Positions 42,997-51,290 of a stretch of 64,000 nucleotides of DNA are shown here, piece by piece; within the stretch, counting starts at the first letter, position 1; each line of letters opens with the position of its first letter. A program made the translations under genes and the position numbers. Source of the stretch: Chitinophaga sp. S165. GTDB lineage: Bacteria; Bacteroidota; Bacteroidia; Chitinophagales; Chitinophagaceae. Where the stretch lies: the NCBI RefSeq assembly GCF_003182155.1, contig NZ_QGTG01000008.1, positions 310,001 through 374,000 of the forward strand, read 5' to 3'. The notes under the pieces were generated by a model, which searched no databases, was not told the DNA's origin, and was given only the letters and a program-made list of their open reading frames with translations.

Positions 42997-43578
42997 ATGA
43001 GAAAAAAAGTGAAGCGGCACATGCGCAGGGTAAGGTATGTGCTGTATAAAGAGACATTGCTTGACTTCAGAGAACATATCTGGACTTTTCTTGGCGCATT
43101 TACCGGAATTGGATTGATCGGCTTCCTGCAAAGTAAGTTTTTGTCCCCTTCAGATAACCTCTTTCTCATTGGCTCCTTCGGGGCGTCTTCCGTACTCATT
43201 TATGGTATTATAAACAGTCCGCTGGCCCAGCCACGGAACCTGGTGGGCGGACATGTGATCTGTGCCCTGGTAGGGGTTACTGTGCATAAACTGATCCCGG
43301 GCGAATTATGGCTGTCCGCAGCACTTTCCGTAGCCCTGTGCATTGTAATGATGCAGATCACCAAAACACTTCACCCTCCGGGCGGTGCGACAGCACTCAT
43401 AGCCAATATAGGGTCGGAGAAGATCAAGGCAATGGGATATCTCTATGTGTTGAGCCCTGTCCTGTCGGGCGTATTGATCCTGTTATTGGTGGCCCTTATC
43501 TTCAACAACGTCACTTCCCACAGAAAATATCCTCATCACCGCATCTGGCATACTACCCGGAGAAGGCGTGCCCATTAG
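42997..43578 (+). CDS. HPP-family integral membrane protein
   Basis: 193 residues with four to five membrane segments. The HPP hallmarks are present: 'SFGASSVLIYGIINSPLAQPRNLVGGHVI' and the name-giving 'TLHPPGGATALIA'. No CBS domains are attached, unlike longer members. The family is linked to nitrite transport in plants and cyanobacteria, but in Bacteroidota the substrate is not established. The N-terminus is strongly basic (MRKKVKRHMRRVRY) and the C-terminus ends with His and Arg. It is preceded by a good promoter and stands alone. Confidence 0.85.
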   Translation: MRKKVKRHMRRVRYVLYKETLLDFREHIWTFLGAFTGIGLIGFLQSKFLSPSDNLFLIGSFGASSVLIYGIINSPLAQPRNLVGGHVICALVGVTVHKLIPGELWLSAALSVALCIVMMQITKTLHPPGGATALIANIGSEKIKAMGYLYVLSPVLSGVLILLLVALIFNNVTSHRKYPHHRIWHTTRRRRAH

Positions 43579-43740
43579 GCATTTTTTTAAGGATCAGTCC
43601 ATTGAGACTACGTAATTCATATGAATTAGAAAATGAACAAAATGAACAAGGCCTGTAATAATGGCCTGGGAATGACCAATGATTGAATGGAAATAATACT
43701 AATTTTAGCACCATTACTCAACGACCATTCCAGAAAACCA

Positions 43741-44517
43741 ATGAAAAACATCTACCCTCATTTCCACAACTATTTATTCGCATGTGTTATTGTTCTGTTT
43801 GCCCTGGGCATCACCAGTTGCTCAAAGGACGACGATGATACCCCGACTCCCGACCCTGATCTGAATGAACTGTATGAACTCTCTATAAGGGATGCCATGG
43901 TAGATAACAGCTCAGAATCGATAGACACGCTCTGGCCTGTTGCTCCCAGCAATCCCAATGTGCAATGGAAAACCATCAACGGACAAACTTATGTGCTGAT
44001 GGCTACCTTTATGAAGTACCCGGGAAGCTTTCCCGCCGGAGATTCCATTACCACTACCTGGGGGGACTCCTGGTTCTTCATCCCTTCACAGATGCAACGC
44101 AAACTAGGCCCGGTTTTTACTGCTACCTCCGATACCATTCAGCGTATCAGTCAGTTGCTGGGACTTCCGCCTAAAAACAGTCAGAGTAATACACACATCG
44201 CCCAGGTATGGGTCCATGCAGAGCGCCTCTTCCGTCCTGCAGGCGATACTGCCATCACAACTACAACCACCGGGGCTACACTGGTGAATACCGTCCCTCC
44301 GGAGTACAGGGCATGGTTCAACAATAATATTATTTATTCCTACTATCGCCCCCTGAATTCCCCTACAGATTATTACTACCCGTGGACAAGGCTCGGCTAC
44401 ACCTACGATTGGGCGCCGGGAGCAAACAGGGTAGGTCTGAGTGAATACGTGCTGAAAGCAAGTTCAGGATGCTGGGTAGAAAGTACAACCACAGCAGCAG
44501 GCTTTTTCCAGAATTAG
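43741..44517 (+). CDS. Lipoprotein of unknown function
   Basis: 258 residues from MKNIYPHF. The lipobox 'ITSC' is followed by an acidic stretch (SKDDDD), which in Bacteroidota favours surface export. The mature part has no match I recognise; it holds many Trp and Tyr residues ('WSFF'-like 'WGDSWFFIP', 'YYYPWTRLGYTYDWAP'). An upstream in-frame start at 43687 would push the signal peptide inward, so 43741 is preferred. It stands alone between the HPP gene and a terminator. Confidence 0.6.
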   Translation: MKNIYPHFHNYLFACVIVLFALGITSCSKDDDDTPTPDPDLNELYELSIRDAMVDNSSESIDTLWPVAPSNPNVQWKTINGQTYVLMATFMKYPGSFPAGDSITTTWGDSWFFIPSQMQRKLGPVFTATSDTIQRISQLLGLPPKNSQSNTHIAQVWVHAERLFRPAGDTAITTTTTGATLVNTVPPEYRAWFNNNIIYSYYRPLNSPTDYYYPWTRLGYTYDWAPGANRVGLSEYVLKASSGCWVESTTTAAGFFQN

Positions 44518-44546
44518 TGGTCAGTCAATTCGAATAGTAAAGAAAA

Positions 44547-44578
44547 GGAGTTGTCTCAATTAATTTTGAGACAACTCC
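44547..44578 (-). terminator. Terminator of the SRPBCC gene
   Basis: GGAGTTGTCTCAA (44547-44559) pairs perfectly with TTGAGACAACTCC (44566-44578). On the minus strand it is followed by CTTTTCTTT, so it serves the gene at 44622. Confidence 0.75.
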
Positions 44579-44621
44579 CCATTTATAAGAAATACAATAT
44601 CTGTATTACTTCAACCGGCAA

Positions 44622-45044
44622 TTAGTTAGCTTCTGTATACTTTTTAAAGTTATCCAGTATCGCCTGCCAGCCACTCTGTTGCATTTCAACAGGGTGTGTG
44701 TCCTCCGCTTCAAATGTCTCCACCACCTTAGTAGCATCCCCGATGCTACTGAAAAGGATGCTCACCTTTCTCTCATCGCCCAGGGTGTATTCTATCAGCT
44801 TATGCTCTTTCACCTGTGTATACACGCCACCAAAATCAAAGCTGAAACTGCCATCCTTTGCCGCCATCGTTGTGCTAAATGTTCCGCCTGTACGCAGATC
44901 GTTTTCTGCCTTAGGTGCATGCCAGTCTTCTGAAGCAAATGCCCATTTCTTAATATGCTCCGGCTCATTCCAGTATTCCCATACTTTTGCTACTGGCGCC
45001 TCAATTGTACTTTCTACGGTAATTGCAGTTTTTGTCGTTGTCAT
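44622..45044 (-). CDS. SRPBCC/AHSA1-like domain protein
   Basis: 140 residues. The single domain opens with the typical strand 'ITVESTIEAPVAKVWEYWNEPEHIKKW' and ends in 'GWQAILDNFKKYTE', the long closing helix of the START-like fold. The middle carries 'GGTFSTTMAAKDGSFSFDFGGVYTQV'. These proteins bind hydrophobic ligands or Hsp90-like partners, and the small stand-alone form is a common single-copy or multi-copy cytoplasmic protein without known substrate. Upstream lies a T-rich spacer and divergent nothing; it is a one-gene unit with its own terminator. Confidence 0.85.
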   Translation of the reverse strand: MTTTKTAITVESTIEAPVAKVWEYWNEPEHIKKWAFASEDWHAPKAENDLRTGGTFSTTMAAKDGSFSFDFGGVYTQVKEHKLIEYTLGDERKVSILFSSIGDATKVVETFEAEDTHPVEMQQSGWQAILDNFKKYTEAN

Positions 45045-45159
45045 ATCAGAGAGTTTTTAGTTTGATTAGTTGTCGTTGTTGTTAACGATACAAACTTACG
45101 GCGGTAAACCAACAGACAGGAGGGGTGAAAAAGACAAAGAGGAGGCGTTTTACGACCAA

Positions 45160-46242
45160 CTATTTGTTGTTCACTGATACTGCATTATTAAACACAGGAT
45201 TTACCCTGCAATATTTCTTGCCATCAAAACTGATCTCATAATCAGACTTGAAATGTGTGCTCTTCTTATAATAATCAGTAGTAATGATCTGCGCACCGGA
45301 ATTACAAGCCGCAATAAAGCTTGATTTATCATTCTCACGTGCCTCTTTAGTATCCGAATCTGCCCTGGTACGGATGATGTATCCTTTCGTTACCAGATCC
45401 TTGATCCTCGGATCTCTGGAGTTGTTGATGATCATCATAGCCGCCTCCGGATTGCCTGGTTCTGAATTGGAGAACATAATGCGTCCTTTCAGAGAAGGAT
45501 GACCGGCAATATACTGGTCCCTTTTCGCCTCTTTAGCATCAAGAATGAAAGCGAACTTGCCTTCCACTGCTTTTAAAGCAGGCCAGTTGTCATGCAGTAC
45601 TGCTTCTTCCAGCGTATTATATTGCCCCCTGATCATATCGGGAGTGATGATATGTTCTTTGCCCAGTCCTTCTACCAATGCTTTGTCCAGTTTATCATAA
45701 AGCTCGCTGGTGAAAGGTTCAGGTACAGTAAGTTCTGTGCTTTTGCCTGCTCCGTCTTTTGGTTCCAGCGTAATGAAGACAGGATAGTGGTCCGGATGTT
45801 TTTCAGACCATGCCTTCAATTCAGCGAGGCAAGCTTTCAGCGTCAGATAATCATTGCGGAAGTCCAGGTCCTGAACGTGTAATACTTTAAATCCAGGTTG
45901 GAGCATAACACCCTTCTCATCATAAGGCGCCTGTCCTTTTGCCCATTCCAGGCCCTTAGGATGTGCATATTTGCCCCCCTTCTCATCTCCATAAACATCG
46001 ATCTCCAGGTTACGTAAACCCATGTCAAGTTGTTCAGCCAGGGGAATATGTTCATAATCAATCTTGCTGGCAGATACAGAATCCTTGTGTTGGAACATTT
46101 TGAACAATGCCGGATCAATGGCTTTCTTATAACTATTGTGTGAACCAATGACCTGGATCCTGTTCATCTTCATGCTGTCCGGTACATCGTTGTGTAGCAG
46201 GCTCATTACTGCTACCAATGCCAATCCTGAAAGTGCCTTCAT
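45160..46242 (-). CDS. PI-PLC-like (GDPD/PLC superfamily) phosphodiesterase, secreted
   Basis: 360 residues with an N-terminal signal segment (MKALSGLALVAVMSLL). A TIM-barrel with 'VIGSHNSYK' (His35), the metal-binding pair E80-I-D82 in 'RNLEIDVYGD', a second His122 in 'KVLHVQDLDF', and 'FITLEPKDGAG' downstream. The Ca-binding residues in this layout are like the calcium-dependent PI-PLC of Streptomyces and its relatives. The substrate could be phosphatidylinositol or another phosphodiester. It lies 117 bp after the SusD stop (46359), separated by a hairpin, so it is probably the third gene of the SusC-SusD operon. A lipid or glycolipid ligand for that transporter is thus possible. Confidence 0.8.
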   Translation of the reverse strand: MKALSGLALVAVMSLLHNDVPDSMKMNRIQVIGSHNSYKKAIDPALFKMFQHKDSVSASKIDYEHIPLAEQLDMGLRNLEIDVYGDEKGGKYAHPKGLEWAKGQAPYDEKGVMLQPGFKVLHVQDLDFRNDYLTLKACLAELKAWSEKHPDHYPVFITLEPKDGAGKSTELTVPEPFTSELYDKLDKALVEGLGKEHIITPDMIRGQYNTLEEAVLHDNWPALKAVEGKFAFILDAKEAKRDQYIAGHPSLKGRIMFSNSEPGNPEAAMMIINNSRDPRIKDLVTKGYIIRTRADSDTKEARENDKSSFIAACNSGAQIITTDYYKKSTHFKSDYEISFDGKKYCRVNPVFNNAVSVNNK

Positions 46243-46261
46243 GATAATATGTTTTTTTAAA

Positions 46262-46289
46262 ACAGCCGGCCTTTTAAAGTGCCGGCTGT
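46262..46289 (-). terminator. Weak terminator or attenuator between SusD and PI-PLC genes
   Basis: ACAGCCGGC and GCCGGCTGT form a 9-bp stem with a 10-nt loop. On the minus strand it is followed by TTTTAAAAAAAC, a poor T run, so partial read-through is likely. Confidence 0.5.
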
Positions 46290-46358
46290 GGGTTTCTGAT
46301 GATCTATCGTTTATTATCCAGCACCTGCAATGTTCCAGGTAACTGTCTGTTATTTCGT

Positions 46359-47957
46359 TTATTGCTCGTAGCCTGGGTTCTGTCTCAGGTTACCATTCAG
46401 CCTGATCTCCGTAATAGGGATAGGATAAAGTCTTCTTCTCTCATCCTTATTCATGCTCAGGTTATCATTTGGCAGAACGTATTCTTTTTCAAACAGGCCA
46501 AAGCGGATCAGGTCATTACGGCGCCATCCTTCCCATGACAGTTCGCGTGCACGTTCGTCCAGCAGTTGAGGTAATGTGATACCTGCCGCTGTCGGAGCAC
46601 CGGCCCTGGTACGCAGCAAGTTAACTAAATAGTCAGGAGTTTGCAAGGCGCCGTTAGCGGTAGTTGGTGTTGCGCCGCGAAGGATAGCTTCTGCCTTCAT
46701 CAGGTAAATGTCTGCCAGACGGAACACCGGCACGTCATTTCCATTCAGACGGCTGGCCTGGATAATGGTAGGGTCAGGGTAGTACTTGATAGAACGTACA
46801 CCTGAAGCCTGGCTGGCAATGGTATTACCAACGTCCATTGGTTTTGGTGGTACCAGTACCAGGTCTTTCGTGATCACTACCTGGTCAGTACTGTTTGGAT
46901 AATATACCGGCTGATTGGTGAAACCGCCATTGCCATCAGGATAGAACTGAGGGCCCAGCAGCCAGGTCCTGTTCCTTGCATCGTTAGTAAGGTTAAAACG
47001 ATCGTAGAATTCAGGAGTAGTGCTCATCGCAATACTCAGACCTACGTTAAAGCCATAAGCCTGTGCCAGGTAATAATAGAAACCGAAACGGGTGAACTGG
47101 TTACCGGGTATCTGTTGGTCGTAAGGAATAGCGAAGATAGTCTCGTTGATCTGCGGACCGTTATTCGGTAAGAAGATGTCACGGAACCTGGCATCCAGGA
47201 AGTAGTTAGTGTTGGTCTGAACGCTGTCGCACATTGCAACAACATCCTGGTTACGTTCAATACCGGTATAAACAGTTGAGTTCAGGTACATCTTCGCCAG
47301 CAATGCAAAAGCCATTGCTTTTGTAGGACGGCCATACTGCAATACATTGGTAGCGGCATTGCCTGATTTAGACGGCAACTGTTGTGCAATAGCTTTCAAC
47401 TCAGACTCGATGAATTCGAAGATCTTTGCTCTTGGCTGTGTAGCCGGTAACGTAGCTACCGGGAAGTCAGTGATCAGTGGCACGTTACCATAAGTGTCCA
47501 TCATGAAGAAATAGTACAACGCACGTACTGCTCTTACCTCTGCAATGTTAGCTGCTTTAGTGGTAGTATCGACGTTGGAAGCTACAGTTAGATTGATCAG
47601 ACGGTTACAGTTGTTAATACCACCGAAACCCCACTGCCAGATACCGGTTACATTGGGATGATCGAATGTCCAGGTATGATAGTGCAACTGTCTGTACTGA
47701 CCACCGTCATCGAAGTTACCATCCCTTGCAGGAATGATAGCTTCATCTGTCGACAGCTCCTGCATACGCCAGTAGGCAATGGCATAGTTGGAAGCCAGGT
47801 TTGTATACATGGTACCGAGCAAGGCAGCATAGTCCTGAGAGGTAGCAGGGAAGTTACCGTTTACATATTGTGACTCAACAGGCACATCTAAATCTCTGCA
47901 GGCACTAACCGTAACCAGTGCTGCAAGCGCTGCGATGAATATATTTCTCTTTTTCAT
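46359..47957 (-). CDS. SusD/RagB-family lipoprotein
   Basis: 532 residues with lipobox 'VSAC'. Classical SusD_RagB pattern: 'NNCNRLINLTVAS', 'VRAVRALYYFFMMDTYGNVPLIT', 'KAMAFALLAKMYLNSTVYTG', and the C-terminal 'LLDERARELSWEGWRRNDLIRFGLFE'. It closes the SusC encoded 48 bp upstream. No sigma or FecR partner is nearby. The only enzyme in the operon is the PI-PLC-like protein. Confidence 0.94.
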   Translation of the reverse strand: MKKRNIFIAALAALVTVSACRDLDVPVESQYVNGNFPATSQDYAALLGTMYTNLASNYAIAYWRMQELSTDEAIIPARDGNFDDGGQYRQLHYHTWTFDHPNVTGIWQWGFGGINNCNRLINLTVASNVDTTTKAANIAEVRAVRALYYFFMMDTYGNVPLITDFPVATLPATQPRAKIFEFIESELKAIAQQLPSKSGNAATNVLQYGRPTKAMAFALLAKMYLNSTVYTGIERNQDVVAMCDSVQTNTNYFLDARFRDIFLPNNGPQINETIFAIPYDQQIPGNQFTRFGFYYYLAQAYGFNVGLSIAMSTTPEFYDRFNLTNDARNRTWLLGPQFYPDGNGGFTNQPVYYPNSTDQVVITKDLVLVPPKPMDVGNTIASQASGVRSIKYYPDPTIIQASRLNGNDVPVFRLADIYLMKAEAILRGATPTTANGALQTPDYLVNLLRTRAGAPTAAGITLPQLLDERARELSWEGWRRNDLIRFGLFEKEYVLPNDNLSMNKDERRRLYPIPITEIRLNGNLRQNPGYEQ

Positions 47958-48005
47958 CTGTTAATATTTTAGTTGTTGCTCCTTTCGGAACATACATTTC
48001 CTTAA

Positions 48006-51000
48006 TTAAAATGAAGCACTCAGGCCCAGGATATAAGTACGTGTTTTAGGATAGAAGTTATTGTTGTCAATACCAGGTGTAACACCACCGATGTTGATCT
48101 CAGGATCTATACCACGATACTTTGTGATCACAAAAAGGTTATTGCCGCTGGCATAGAAACGGATGCTCTTTACTGCCTGTGTGTGCGGTTTGAAAGTATA
48201 ACCCAGTGTCAGGTTATCCATACGCAGATAGGAGCCGCTTTCTAAGAAACGGTCAGAGATCAGGTATGCGTTGATATCTTTGTATGATTCATTTGTAGTA
48301 AAGCGGGGAATGTTCTGCAGCTTGGAATCAACAGGGTTGTTCAGTCCTGCCAGGGTTGCATTCAGGATCTTGTTGCCTGTTACACCACGCACCAGAAAAT
48401 TCAGATCGAAGCTCTTATAGTAGAAATTGTTGCTCCATCCATACATCAGTTTAGGCTGTGCATTACCTGCAAACCTTGCATCTGTGGTCAGCGGCTGCGT
48501 AGCAGTAACAGAACCATCAGCTTTCTGATAAGTACTTACGCCATCACTGTTTTTACCCAGGTAATGCCACAGGTTGAACGTACCCAATGCATAACCAGGC
48601 TGGATGATCTGACTGTAGTTACCCGATTGTCCTTTACCTCCCAGCTGCGCAGTTTGAATGTAGTTAATAGCAAACTTCTCGTTAGACAGGTTAGTGATCT
48701 CGTTCTTGTTGTGTGCCAGGTTGATGTTCGTTCTCCATGTAAACCCGTGTGATTTCACCACTGTAGCGCTCAATGCGAGCTCAATACCACTGTTCTTGAT
48801 ACTACCTACGTTAGCAGTATAGGTAGGCACGAAATACTGTGTAGTAGATACAGGATACTGATCATAGATCAGGTCGGAAGTCTTCTTGATATAATAATCA
48901 ACCGAACCGCTGATCCTGTCTTTCAGGATACCGAAGTCCAGACCGATATTGGTAGTAGCAGTAGCTTCCCATTTCAGGTCAGGGTTATCGTTACGTACAG
49001 GACCGATAGCGTTTGTGACGTTGCCATTGTACAGGAACTTGGAGTTACCTGCAGGCGTACCATATATCAGCAAGGAGGAAAATGCGTTGAAACCGGCGCT
49101 GTTACCGGATACACCATAACCTGCTCTCAGCTTCAGTACCGTGATTGCCGGAATGTTCTTCATGAAATTCTCACTGCTGATGTTCCATCCTGCAGATACT
49201 GCAGGAAAGTATCCCCAACGGTTATTGATACCAAATGCAGATGATCCGTCATTCCTCAATGAGGCCATGAAGAGATATTTGTCAGCATATGAATATTGTA
49301 CGCGACCATAATAAGAGATCAGCCTGAGTGTAGAGATCGGATTATTATCGAACGCTATTTGTGATGTATTTGCCGGATTGGAGAGGAATAAGTTGTTATA
49401 AGTCAGATTGTCATTGGAGAAATTCTGCGTGCTGATACCGAAACCGTCATTGGTACGGTCCTGCTGATAAGTATAACCAGCCAGCAATTTCAGGCTGTTT
49501 GCGCCGAAGGTCTTGTCGTAGTTGAAATAAGATTCCACTACTGTGCTCGTATTCAGGTAAGATTTCCTTGTTGCCAGACCATTCAGGTTAACAGCCAGGC
49601 CTGAAGCATGGTTGAAATAACTGTTGTAGTTGTTCTGGTTCCTCTGGCTGGAGAGAGATAAAGTATATTTCAGACCTTTGATGATATCAACCTGTGCCAG
49701 ACCAGTGATCAATGTTTTGTTATCATCAGTTTTGATGAAGTTGTTATCGATCAGTGATAATGGATTCAGCGTACCGCTACCGGTCCTTGCATAGTATTCT
49801 TTGTAAGTGCCATCCGGATTGAAAGGGCTTACAGTTGGTAGGTAGAATAACATGTTAGACAATACCTGTGATTGTACAATGTCATTACTTTTAGTGTGGC
49901 TGTTGGTAACCGTCAATCCTAAACGGAAACGGTTATCAAAGAAACGCTGGTTAACGTAACCCCTTACAGTAGTACGTTCCAGGGATGTGTTCTTAAGGAT
50001 GCCGTCGTTTTTCAGATAGTTGAAACTACCGCCATATTCAGTGTTGGCATTGGAACCACCGAAAGAAACGTTATGATTGGTAGAATAGCCTTTTCTTTCC
50101 ACGAGTTTCTGCCAGTTCGTGTTGGAACCGTCATCATTCAATACAGGAATTAAGGTCTGGCCGTTCTTTTTAAGATAGTCACGCAGTTCATCACCAGTCA
50201 GCATGTCCAGTTGTTTAGATACTTCTTCCATAGCTACATAAGCATTGTAGGAAAGTCTTGTCTGGCCTGTTTTTGCTTTCTTGGTCGTAACGATGATCAC
50301 GCCATTAGCAGCACGCGCACCATAGATAGCGGTAGCGGCAGCATCTTTTAATACATCGATGCTTTCAATATCGGCAGGGGCCAGCAGATCGATGGAGGCG
50401 CCAGGTACGCCGTCTATTACATAGAAGGGTTCCATTGCACCACCGGTAGTACGGATAGTGGAAGGTCCTCTGAGTACCACAGAAGGAGCCGCGTTAGGGT
50501 CGCCGCTCTTGGTCACGTTCAGACCAGCTACTTTACCTTGTAATAATTCGGCTGGAGTAGTGAGTACGCCCTGATTAAATTCTTCTGATTTGATAGTAGT
50601 GATTGAACCTGTGACATCTTTTTTACTGGCGGTGCCATAACCGATCACCACTACATCTTTCAATTGTTTTGTATCAGTAACGAGTGTTACATTGATCACT
50701 TTTTTGTCTCCGACAATAATTTCTTTTGGAAGCGATCCCATTAAAGTAAAGAGGATCACATCTTCCTGTCCTTTAGCGACAATTGTGTAGGCTCCGTTTG
50801 CATTTGTAATTGTCCCGTTACTTGTTCCTTTGATGGAAACGGTCACCCCGGGAAGAGGTGCATTGTTCTCGTCTGTTACTATACCTTTAATAGTGCCATT
50901 CGTCTGAGCGAAAGTTGTAAAACTCAGGAACATTGCGAAAAGTAAAGCAGGGAGCGCCTTACCCGCCATGTTGCAGAATGACCTTAATTTTAAAAAATAC

Positions 51001-51011
51001 ATTCTCTTCAT
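48006..51011 (-). CDS. SusC-type TonB-dependent transporter without STN domain
   Basis: 1001 residues. Signal segment 'KALPALLFAMFLSFTTFA', carboxypeptidase-like fold about 38-115 ('IKGIVTDENNAPLPGVTVSIKG'), TonB-box-like 'LKDVVVIGYGTASKKDVTGS', plug about 125-235, and barrel ending 'YILGLSASF'. There is no STN domain and no FecR/sigma pair, so control must come from elsewhere. It is followed by SusD and the PI-PLC-like gene. The substrate is unknown. Confidence 0.95.
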   Translation of the reverse strand: MKRMYFLKLRSFCNMAGKALPALLFAMFLSFTTFAQTNGTIKGIVTDENNAPLPGVTVSIKGTSNGTITNANGAYTIVAKGQEDVILFTLMGSLPKEIIVGDKKVINVTLVTDTKQLKDVVVIGYGTASKKDVTGSITTIKSEEFNQGVLTTPAELLQGKVAGLNVTKSGDPNAAPSVVLRGPSTIRTTGGAMEPFYVIDGVPGASIDLLAPADIESIDVLKDAAATAIYGARAANGVIIVTTKKAKTGQTRLSYNAYVAMEEVSKQLDMLTGDELRDYLKKNGQTLIPVLNDDGSNTNWQKLVERKGYSTNHNVSFGGSNANTEYGGSFNYLKNDGILKNTSLERTTVRGYVNQRFFDNRFRLGLTVTNSHTKSNDIVQSQVLSNMLFYLPTVSPFNPDGTYKEYYARTGSGTLNPLSLIDNNFIKTDDNKTLITGLAQVDIIKGLKYTLSLSSQRNQNNYNSYFNHASGLAVNLNGLATRKSYLNTSTVVESYFNYDKTFGANSLKLLAGYTYQQDRTNDGFGISTQNFSNDNLTYNNLFLSNPANTSQIAFDNNPISTLRLISYYGRVQYSYADKYLFMASLRNDGSSAFGINNRWGYFPAVSAGWNISSENFMKNIPAITVLKLRAGYGVSGNSAGFNAFSSLLIYGTPAGNSKFLYNGNVTNAIGPVRNDNPDLKWEATATTNIGLDFGILKDRISGSVDYYIKKTSDLIYDQYPVSTTQYFVPTYTANVGSIKNSGIELALSATVVKSHGFTWRTNINLAHNKNEITNLSNEKFAINYIQTAQLGGKGQSGNYSQIIQPGYALGTFNLWHYLGKNSDGVSTYQKADGSVTATQPLTTDARFAGNAQPKLMYGWSNNFYYKSFDLNFLVRGVTGNKILNATLAGLNNPVDSKLQNIPRFTTNESYKDINAYLISDRFLESGSYLRMDNLTLGYTFKPHTQAVKSIRFYASGNNLFVITKYRGIDPEINIGGVTPGIDNNNFYPKTRTYILGLSASF

Positions 51012-51234
51012 GTAATTTAATTGTTAAGGATTGCTGGAGGGAGAGATTGTGATGTTTTCAAAGAACCATAGCTATGATCTGAGATGCAAAAGTATCTACA
51101 AGCAATGCATGGATCAAAGCACTTTACAATAGCATAACAATTCCTTTAAATGAGACATGAAAAGCTGGGATGAGTGGTCTATATGTTATATGGAATAGAC
51201 GGGTGGGTTACTGAAACTAGTATGTGTATAAAGT

Positions 51235-51270
51235 AAAACGCGATTGTTGCATGTGCAACAATCGCGTTTT
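51235..51270. terminator. Palindromic terminator of the siderophore-type receptor
   Basis: AAAACGCGATTGTTGCA (51235-51251) pairs perfectly with its complement at 51254-51270. It lies 20 bp past the receptor stop on the minus strand and has T runs on both strands. Confidence 0.8.
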
Positions 51271-51290
51271 GTATAAGGGAGATGTAGGTT

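Noticed and set aside
43308..43658. Frame overlapping the HPP gene in another phase
   Set aside because: A shadow of the HPP gene; the HPP frame has the family motifs.
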